DNA of 49,012 nt from NCBI GenBank assembly GCA_001800315.1, contig MGVE01000016.1:67432-116443 (forward strand), written 5' to 3'. Under the pieces are notes generated by a model. The model did no database searches, was not told the DNA's origin, and was given only the letters and a program-made list of their open reading frames with translations. Shown here one piece after another: positions 43,787-49,012 of this stretch. The stretch comes from Elusimicrobia bacterium RIFOXYA2_FULL_47_53 (GTDB lineage: Bacteria; Elusimicrobiota; Endomicrobiia; Endomicrobiales; XYA2-FULL-47-53). Made by a program: the position numbers and the translations under genes. Position 1 is the first letter of the stretch. Each line of letters starts with the position of its first letter.

Positions 43787-44149
43787 ATGTGCAAGAGCAT
43801 AATGTTGGTTGACGATGAACACGAGGTCGTGACTTTTCTTGGGAACTTCCTGAAGAGATTAAATATTTCCAGCATTCAGGTGACTTCCGGAGAAGATGCC
43901 CTTCTTGCTTATGATAAGGATAAAATTGATTTTGTTTTTCTTGATGTCCAGCTCAAAGGGATAGACGGCATAGATGTGTTAAAGGGGCTGAAAAAGATCA
44001 ACCCGGACGCAAGGGTTGTGATGATAACCGGAAAAGCCGAGAAGAGTTACCAGGACATGGCTAGAGAATTGGGGGCTATAGATTATATCACTAAACCGCT
44101 GGATTTAGGCGAGTTGCGTGAAAAGATAAACAAATACCTAATTCAATGA
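43787..44149 (+). CDS. Response regulator receiver partnering the HD-GYP protein
   Basis: 120 residues from ATG 43787, chosen because the receiver strand begins at once (MCKSIMLVDDEHE) and GAGG is well placed; an ATG at 43736 adds 17 residues that fit no domain. It has D9-D10, phospho-acceptor Asp53 (FLDVQLKGIDG), Thr in MITGKA and Lys in ITKPL. It overlaps the HD-GYP gene by 4 bases (ATGA), so receiver and phosphodiesterase are made together as separate chains instead of the usual fusion. The kinase that feeds it is not adjacent. Confidence 0.93.
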   Translation: MCKSIMLVDDEHEVVTFLGNFLKRLNISSIQVTSGEDALLAYDKDKIDFVFLDVQLKGIDGIDVLKGLKKINPDARVVMITGKAEKSYQDMARELGAIDYITKPLDLGELREKINKYLIQ

Positions 44150-45300
44150 AAAAAGACTACCGAAAAGAGCTTGAAATAGCGGCACGGCAGATGATTTTGG
44201 TACATAATGCCGATGTCCTTATTAAGCTTATCCTCAAAACAATCCTCCGAAGCATCAATGTAAACCACGCCGGTATATTCCTATACGACAAAGAAAAAAA
44301 AGAATATGTAGTGAAAGTTTCCAAGGGGGAAGAAGGCCTTAAAGTGCCCCAGGGATTCGCGAAAGTAAAAGCGGACAATCCTCTTATTAGTTTTTTTTCG
44401 GACCCTGCCTTTAAATCATTCAACCGCGGATATTTTCTTTCAACCCTCACCAAATCCTACGCAGCGCAGGCAAAATCCTCCGGCAATAAAAAACTTATTA
44501 CCATTTTTGAAAAGATGAAAGATGAGATGTCCTTATTCAGCGCAGATGCGCTGATACCCGGCTATTTCAGGGATGACCTGATAGGAGTGCTGTTTCTCGG
44601 CGAAAAAGCCGACGGAAAACCGCTGACCGACGAGGAACTGGGGTTTCTTTCCGTACTTGCCTCGGATGTGGTCATGGCAATACAAAATGCCTGGCTTTTT
44701 GAAGATTTAAATAAACAGCTGGCGGCTAACAAGAGGTTATTTGACGGCACAATCTCGGCGCTTTCGGGAGCCATTGAAGCAAAAGACATTTATACCGTAG
44801 GCCATACCGAGCGGGTAGCCAGGCTTGCCTTGCAGATAGCCGAGAATATGCAGAATAACGCTATCTCGCAGTCTAAGGCTTTCAGGGAAAACCTGCATAT
44901 TGCGGCGCTTCTGCATGATATCGGTAAAATTGCCGTTCCGGAAATCGTATTAAACAAAAAAGAACCGTTGAATGAGGAAGAATACAAACATATTGTCAAA
45001 CACCCCATTGTAGGAATTGAAATTCTGGTCTCCATAAAGGAATTTGAAGATGTTATTTTAGGCGTTAAATATCACCACGAAAGATACGACGGCAAAGGCT
45101 ATCCTTTCGCTCTTAAAGGCGACGAGATACCGCTGGTCGCCTCAATTATTTCCGTCGCTGACACTTTTGACGCCATGACTTCCGACCGCGCGTACCGAAA
45201 AGCCATGCCGCGCGATGCGGCAATAGAAGAAATAAAGAAAAACAGCGGCAAGCAGTTCCATCCCGAAGTTGTTGATGCTTTCCTTAAAACCTGCCAATAA
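44146..45300 (+). CDS. GAF-like/HD-GYP cyclic-di-GMP phosphodiesterase
   Basis: 384 residues. Residues 10-185 form a GAF-like sensory domain (HAGIFLYDKEKKEYVV, IGVLFLGEKADG). Residues 200-384 are an HD-GYP domain: H220-T-E near the start, His257-Asp258 (LLHDIGK), KHP near 285, YHHERYDGKGYP with GYP 318-320, and SVADTFDAMTSDRAYR. All HD-GYP metal ligands seem present, so hydrolysis of c-di-GMP (or of a related dinucleotide) is expected. It is cytoplasmic. It is translationally coupled to the receiver at 43787. Confidence 0.93.
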   Translation: MKKDYRKELEIAARQMILVHNADVLIKLILKTILRSINVNHAGIFLYDKEKKEYVVKVSKGEEGLKVPQGFAKVKADNPLISFFSDPAFKSFNRGYFLSTLTKSYAAQAKSSGNKKLITIFEKMKDEMSLFSADALIPGYFRDDLIGVLFLGEKADGKPLTDEELGFLSVLASDVVMAIQNAWLFEDLNKQLAANKRLFDGTISALSGAIEAKDIYTVGHTERVARLALQIAENMQNNAISQSKAFRENLHIAALLHDIGKIAVPEIVLNKKEPLNEEEYKHIVKHPIVGIEILVSIKEFEDVILGVKYHHERYDGKGYPFALKGDEIPLVASIISVADTFDAMTSDRAYRKAMPRDAAIEEIKKNSGKQFHPEVVDAFLKTCQ

Positions 45301-45321
45301 AATTGGTATAATCATCTTGCA

Positions 45322-45999
45322 ATGAACTACTCCCAGGCGCTTAAGGCGCTTAAAGCCCAAAGAAACCCAAAGGCAGCCGCCGGCATGGCGCGCTACGGCA
45401 TTAACCCTGCAAATGTACTCGGGTTATCAATTCCTTTTCTCAGGGAAATGTCGGCCTCAATAGGCACAGACCGGAAGCTTGCGTTTCAACTGTGGGGTTC
45501 CGGCATTCACGAAGCCAGGATTCTCGCTTCCATGATAGCCGACCCGTCAAAGTTTACTTCAGGCTCTATGGACGCATGGGCTAAGGAGTTTGACTCCTGG
45601 GATGTCACGGACCAGTGCTGTATGAATCTTTTTGAAAAGACCTCTTACGCCTACTCTAAAGCATTCAAATGGTCCGCGGCGAAAAGTGAATTTGTGAAAA
45701 GAGCGGGCTTTGTAATGATGGCAAGGCTCGCGGTCAGCGACAAGACAGCTCCGGACTCAAGATTTATCGCGTTTTTTCCGTCAATCCGCAAGGGCGCCCG
45801 CGACAACAGAAATTTCGTAAAAAAAGCCGTCAACTGGGCTGTACGACAGATCGGCAAAAGAAACAGCGCGCTCAATAAAAAAGCTATGCTGCTTTCCGAG
45901 GGCCTGCTTGAGTCGGATATCCCTTCCGCCAGATGGGTAGCCGCGGATGCCCTCAGGGAACTGAAGTCGGCGGCCGTGCAAAAGAGGCTTTTACGATGA
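45322..45999 (+). CDS. AlkD-like DNA alkylation repair protein
   Basis: 225 residues of HEAT-like helical repeats. The family pattern is seen in LGLSIPFLREMSASIG, HEARILASMIADPSKF, WAKEFDSWDVTDQCC, and NFVKKAVNWAVRQIGKRN. AlkD glycosylases remove bulky or charged alkylated bases (3mA, 7mG) without flipping them; Trp and Asp of the WDV-D segment fit the known catalytic face. The stop overlaps the transglycosylase start (ATGA). Confidence 0.9.
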   Translation: MNYSQALKALKAQRNPKAAAGMARYGINPANVLGLSIPFLREMSASIGTDRKLAFQLWGSGIHEARILASMIADPSKFTSGSMDAWAKEFDSWDVTDQCCMNLFEKTSYAYSKAFKWSAAKSEFVKRAGFVMMARLAVSDKTAPDSRFIAFFPSIRKGARDNRNFVKKAVNWAVRQIGKRNSALNKKAMLLSEGLLESDIPSARWVAADALRELKSAAVQKRLLR

Positions 46000-46727
46000 A
46001 AATATTATTTTTAGCCCTTCTAAGCCTGACAATGGCTTCATCAGCGGCATTCGCGCTTCAGGGCAAACTGATCTTAAAAAGCGGGCACAGCTTTAAGGGC
46101 GATATAACGAAATATTCCGACGGGAGTTATCTGGTCTGCGGCAGGAGCGGTGCGGTCAAGTTTGAAAAGAGCGAAATATCCAGAGTTATAGTTTACTCAA
46201 GCAAAGACCCGCTTTCCGAAAGCTTTGCTTCCTCGCTGAAAGTGACACCCGGAGCCAGGCCGGCGGCGAGTTCGTCGGCTACGCCTTACGACAATACAAT
46301 ACATAAAGCCGCCAAAAAGAACAACATTGACCCGGCTTTGGTGAAGGCGATAATAAAGGCAGAATCCAATTTCAATCCGCTGGACCGCTCAGCGAAAGGC
46401 GCCTGCGGGCTTATGCAGCTTATGCCGCAGACAGCCAGGCTCCTGGGTGTTAAAAACATATATTCACCCGAGGAAAACATTTTGGCGGGAACGCGTTTTT
46501 TTAAAGATATGCTCTTTAGGTTTAACGGCAATGTGGACAAGGCTCTTGCGGCTTATAACGCGGGGCCCGGCGCGGTTGACAGGTATAATTCCATACCGCC
46601 CTACAAAGAAACAAAAAACTATATCAAAACCGTAAACAAAAACTTCATAAAGTACAAAAATCGCGACGGGAGGATATGCAGTTATACCGACGCTAACGGC
46701 TGCACCACTATATACAATGTCAAATAA
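45996..46727 (+). CDS. SLT-family lytic transglycosylase
   Basis: 243 residues from ATG 45996, chosen because it begins a signal peptide (MKILFLALLSLTMASSAAFA) and overlaps the AlkD stop as ATGA. Residues 22-90 contain a small beta segment (KLILKSGHSFKGDITKYSDGSYLV). Residues 105-225 are the SLT domain: the catalytic Glu in IIKAESNFNP, then AKGACGLMQLMPQTARLLGV and AYNAGPGAVDRY. It cleaves peptidoglycan in the periplasm to anhydromuropeptides. The ogt-like gene starts 11 bases before its stop. Confidence 0.93.
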   Translation: MKILFLALLSLTMASSAAFALQGKLILKSGHSFKGDITKYSDGSYLVCGRSGAVKFEKSEISRVIVYSSKDPLSESFASSLKVTPGARPAASSSATPYDNTIHKAAKKNNIDPALVKAIIKAESNFNPLDRSAKGACGLMQLMPQTARLLGVKNIYSPEENILAGTRFFKDMLFRFNGNVDKALAAYNAGPGAVDRYNSIPPYKETKNYIKTVNKNFIKYKNRDGRICSYTDANGCTTIYNVK

Positions 46728-47022
46728 AATTCCGCCGGCTATTCTCTCCAAGATTAAAAGGTATCCTCTGTTCTACCAAAAGGTCTGGCTTGAGTGCGCC
46801 AAAATAAGCAGGGGAGAAACCCTGTCGTATGGTGAACTTGCCAAAAAGGCGGGAAGCCCCGGGGCGGCGCGCGCCGTAGGAACCGCTCTGTCAAAAAACC
46901 CTTTCGCGCCGGTTATACCCTGCCACCGGGTCATCGCGGCCAACGGAAAACCGGGCGGTTATTCCGGACGGGGCGGGATAAAAAAGAAAATTTCTCTGTT
47001 AAAGCGGGAGGGGGCTATTTAA
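46717..47022 (+). CDS. Short O6-alkylguanine-DNA methyltransferase (Ogt/MGMT C-terminal domain)
   Basis: 101 residues. Only the DNA-binding methyltransferase domain is present: YQKVWLECAKISRGETLSYGELAKKAGSPGAARAVGTALSKNP and the active-site loop with Cys69 in IPCHRVI, then GGYSGRGG. Because Cys is retained it should be an active suicide repair enzyme, not an alkyltransferase-like protein (which has Trp). The N-terminal RNase H-like domain of Ada/Ogt is missing. It lies between a transglycosylase and a ligase and two genes from AlkD, which makes an alkylation-repair pair. Confidence 0.9.
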   Translation: MSNKIPPAILSKIKRYPLFYQKVWLECAKISRGETLSYGELAKKAGSPGAARAVGTALSKNPFAPVIPCHRVIAANGKPGGYSGRGGIKKKISLLKREGAI

Positions 47023-47702
47023 TGCAGAACAAATGGAGATTTATCAATTCCGGGCCTATGGATGGCGCGGATAACATGGCATTAGACGAGGCCGAATTTC
47101 TATACAAAGCGTCAAAAGATACGGAGGTCTCATCGTTCAGGGTTTACTGGTGGAGTGAACCGTGCGTCACCATAGGATATTTTCAGAAACACAATGATTT
47201 TCTGGACTACAAACTGCCTATTTTCCGCAGGATGACCGGCGGGCTCGCGGTAAGGCACTGGCCTGACATATCCTACTCTCTTGTCACAGGCGAGGATGAG
47301 TGGCCCGCAATTTACGACCAGAACCAGACCTATAAATTGATACATTCGGGAATAAAAAAAGCCATGAACGCGCTTGGCATTAAATCCGAGTTCAGCCCGG
47401 CCCGGAATGACAAGTCACTGCTTTGCGTTAAAACCATATTTGAGTACGACCTTATTTCTTCGGGTAAAAAACTCGTGGGTTCAAGCCAGCGGAGGCGGGG
47501 AAAAACTCTGCTTGTCCAGGGTTCTATACATATACCCGAGGGCACCGGCAAGCAGGCCGCGGCCGCGGCGCTCCTTGAGGGCTGGCAGGACGAACTACAA
47601 ACGAGATTTTCAGTAGGCGCTCCGGAAAGCTTTGAGCTTCAAACCATGAAAGAGCTTGCCGCCACAAAATATAACTCTCCCGAGTGGAACCTGAAATATT
47701 GA
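47022..47702 (+). CDS. Lipoate-protein ligase A-like protein
   Basis: 226 residues. BPL/LplA/LipB fold: GADNMALDEAEF, the lipoate loop RRMTGGLAVRHWPDISYSL, and the Lys150 region (SSGKKLVGSSQRRRGKTLLVQGSIHI). It would attach lipoyl or octanoyl groups to E2 or GcvH lysines; whether it is an LplA, an octanoyltransferase (LipM-like) or an amidotransferase (LipL-like) cannot be told here, and no target or lipA is in the window. The start shares one base with the ogt-like stop. Confidence 0.82.
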   Translation: MQNKWRFINSGPMDGADNMALDEAEFLYKASKDTEVSSFRVYWWSEPCVTIGYFQKHNDFLDYKLPIFRRMTGGLAVRHWPDISYSLVTGEDEWPAIYDQNQTYKLIHSGIKKAMNALGIKSEFSPARNDKSLLCVKTIFEYDLISSGKKLVGSSQRRRGKTLLVQGSIHIPEGTGKQAAAAALLEGWQDELQTRFSVGAPESFELQTMKELAATKYNSPEWNLKY

Positions 47703-47762
47703 CTTTTGAGCGGTATTTTAGCTTAATATATCCGTGGCTGTCGCAGGCCATCGGACGGATTT

Positions 47763-48767
47763 ATGAAAAAAGAAGCTAAATTATACGATAAACTACCCGA
47801 CAACCGCGTTGCCTGCGGGCTTTGCGCTCACCACTGCGTCATTTCTGACAGCGCTTTTGGCGTCTGCGGCGTCAGAAAAAACGAGAACGGAACACTCTTT
47901 ACGCTCGGTTTCGGAGAACTCATAGCGGCGCACATTGACCCCGTTGAAAAAAAACCTCTCTATCATTTCCTCCCGGGAAGCCAAACCTATTCCATAGCCG
48001 CGGCCGGCTGCAACTTCAAATGCTCCTTCTGCCAGAACTGGCAGATATCCCAGCTTAATTACAGGCATGGCGATATCCCGACGGAATTCACGAGCCCCGA
48101 ATCCGTGGTAAAATCCGCCCTGGAATCCGGATGCAAGTCAATTTCCTACACCTACACCGAACCCACGATATTCTTTGAGTACGCGATGGAAACCGCCGAG
48201 CTCGCGAAAGAATCGGGGCTGGAAAATATTTTTGTGACTAACGGCTATATGACGGAGGCCGCCATAAAGGAAATAAAACCGTTTCTCGGCGCGGCAAACA
48301 TTGACCTTAAAAGTTTCAGCGACGATTTCTACCGTAAAATATGCAAAGGCACGCTTAAGCCGGTGCTTGACTCCATAACTGCCATGGTAAAACACGGGAT
48401 TTGGGTTGAGATAACAACCCTAATTATTCCAGGACTAAACGACTCTCCGGAAGAACTCGCTCAAATCGCGCGGTTTATCGCTCAAACGGGCAAAGAAATA
48501 CCATGGCACATAAGCCGTTTCCACCCGGACTTTCAAATGTCAGATACACCGCAGACTCCGCATAAAACGCTGGAATCGGCCGTGGAGGCAGGCAAGAAAG
48601 CGGGCTTAAAATATATTTATATGGGCAATGTCGCAGACGGAAGCGATACGCTTTGCCCGAAATGCGGCATAACGCTCATAAAAAGAGACTGTTTCGCCGT
48701 TATTTCCAATAAACTTAAAGGTTCAAACTGCCCCGCCTGCGGAACGAAGATTGACGGAATATTGTAA
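47763..48767 (+). CDS. amrS: AmmeMemoRadiSam system radical SAM enzyme
   Basis: 334 residues. N-terminal Cys cluster CGLCAHHC and CGVR, then the SAM-binding CNFKCSFCQNW (Cys83, Cys87, Cys90) followed by GHIDPVEKKPLYHFLPG just upstream, a radical SAM barrel (YTYTEPTIFFEYAMETAE, GLNDSPEEL, WHISRFHPDF), and a C-terminal zinc ribbon (CPKCG...CPACG). These proteins act with AMMECR1 and Memo homologues in a conserved but poorly understood system; neither partner is visible in the window. Function is inferred from the family only. Confidence 0.92.
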   Translation: MKKEAKLYDKLPDNRVACGLCAHHCVISDSAFGVCGVRKNENGTLFTLGFGELIAAHIDPVEKKPLYHFLPGSQTYSIAAAGCNFKCSFCQNWQISQLNYRHGDIPTEFTSPESVVKSALESGCKSISYTYTEPTIFFEYAMETAELAKESGLENIFVTNGYMTEAAIKEIKPFLGAANIDLKSFSDDFYRKICKGTLKPVLDSITAMVKHGIWVEITTLIIPGLNDSPEELAQIARFIAQTGKEIPWHISRFHPDFQMSDTPQTPHKTLESAVEAGKKAGLKYIYMGNVADGSDTLCPKCGITLIKRDCFAVISNKLKGSNCPACGTKIDGIL

Positions 48768-48778
48768 TCCCCTGCTGA

Positions 48779-48850
48779 CATCCCACTCGTTTTGTGAATA
48801 CTGAGTGAGTTATCTGAGATTCCTTTTTGTGGCACAAAAAGTTGGGATAT
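48779..48850. repeat. Nested palindrome downstream of amrS
   Basis: ATCCCA (48780-48785) and TGGGAT (48843-48848) enclose an ACTC/GAGT pair (48785-48788 and 48803-48806 or 48807-48810) and a hairpin CTTTTTG-TGGCA-CAAAAAG (48823-48841). No long T run follows on +, so a normal terminator is doubtful; it may be a decayed palindromic element or mRNA 3' structure. Confidence 0.55.
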
Positions 48851-48862
48851 GTAAAATTTTAT

Positions 48863-48892
48863 TTGACATTGGGGTGTAATTTGTTATATAAA
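48863..48892 (+). promoter_or_regulatory. Promoter of the downstream small RNA or leader
   Basis: TTGACA at 48863-48868 is a consensus -35. TATATAAA at 48885-48892 provides a -10, TATATA with 16-base spacing or TATAAA with 18. The start would be near G48895. Confidence 0.7.
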
Positions 48893-48894
48893 TA

Positions 48895-49012
48895 GGGCAC
48901 TGCAAATGGGGTATAAGAGCGTGGGGTGCAAGGCGTTGGCAAGTTCCCTTAAGAAACTCAAAGCAATGGTTTATCCTGTAAAGCGCGCGAAAAAGCTTTA
49001 CGGGTTTTTTTT
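48895..49012 (+). ncRNA. Unassigned small RNA or 5' leader
   Basis: About 110 bases between a good promoter and a strong terminator, with no open reading frame of note. A GCAC/GTGC pair (48897-48900 and 48926-48929), an AGTT/AACT hairpin (about 48942-48958) and the terminator stem are visible. The early wording GGGCACTGCAAA and GGGGTGCAAGGC loosely recalls GEMM-I riboswitches, but the defining 3' helix is missing. Without the sequence beyond the window, it is either an independent RNA or a transcription-terminating leader of the next gene. Confidence 0.5.
48975..49012 (+). terminator. Strong Rho-independent terminator at the right edge
   Basis: CCTGTAAAGC (48975-48984) pairs with GCTTTACGGG (48995-49004), one U-G pair, around a 10-base loop GCGCGAAAAA, followed by eight T residues to the end of the window. 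It ends the RNA starting near 48895. Confidence 0.92.

Noticed and set aside
48895-49012. GEMM-I (c-di-GMP) riboswitch
   Set aside because: The 5' part is only loosely similar and the 3' GGUAGC-GGG helix is absent, so I report an unassigned RNA instead.
48895-49012. SRP RNA, tmRNA or RNase P RNA
   Set aside because: None of their conserved cores (GGAAGGAAGCAG, the tmRNA 5' end, or the RNase P GAGGAAAGUCC) is present.

Overview
The window is a 49-kb piece of a Gram-negative bacterial chromosome (outer-membrane barrels, an OmpA-type domain, an LptE-like lipoprotein, MurJ). The gene content (thrS-infC-rpmI-rplT-pheST, zapA-6S RNA, rny-ymdB, xseAB-ispA-dxs-tlyA, an AmmeMemoRadiSam enzyme) together with PAS/receiver-rich signalling proteins suggests an uncultured or poorly sampled phylum such as Elusimicrobiota or a relative. 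The phylum is an inference; no rRNA or other decisive marker is present. Almost everything reads on the + strand; only rpsT is clearly on the - strand.

Region 1 (1-11.8 kb) is an envelope and signalling block. It holds the end of an OmpA-domain gene, an Omp85-like barrel, DUF1207 and DUF3108 envelope proteins, then a tightly packed and partly overlapping series: a PAS-PAS histidine kinase, a lone receiver, a receiver-PAS-kinase-receiver hybrid, and a receiver fused to a class III nucleotidyl cyclase. An AsmA-like membrane protein, a receiver-histidine kinase and a small barrel follow. Read as a unit, this looks like a phosphorelay whose output is a cyclic nucleotide.

Region 2 (11.8-14.8 kb) is AT-rich. 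It contains a 127-bp tandem repeat, a 160-bp MITE-like palindromic element ending 2 bp before a tRNA-Val(GAC) gene, a polytopic membrane protein and a family 2 glycosyltransferase.

Region 3 (14.8-32.4 kb) is housekeeping: thrS (without the TGS domain), a strong promoter and an attenuator-like leader ahead of infC (which appears to start at GTA), rpmI, rplT, pheS, pheT, an FAD-linked oxidase, a ZapB-like protein and zapA, 6S RNA, rarA, 5-formyl-THF cyclo-ligase, rny, ymdB, xseA, xseB, ispA and dxs.

Region 4 (32.4-40.4 kb) runs from tlyA through an unfamiliar group (degenerate receiver-TM-propeller protein, PilZ protein, two sister HEAT-repeat proteins) into leuS, lptE and holA, and ends at a two-way terminator shared with rpsT.

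Region 5 (40.4-49 kb) has murJ, a UvrC without its C-terminal HhH domain, a cupin, a receiver/HD-GYP pair, an AlkD-like glycosylase, a lytic transglycosylase, a short O6-alkylguanine methyltransferase, a lipoate ligase-like protein and AmrS. The window closes with an unassigned small RNA or leader that has its own promoter and terminator. HD-GYP and PilZ proteins imply cyclic-di-GMP signalling beside the cyclase pathway of region 1, although no GGDEF enzyme is encoded here.
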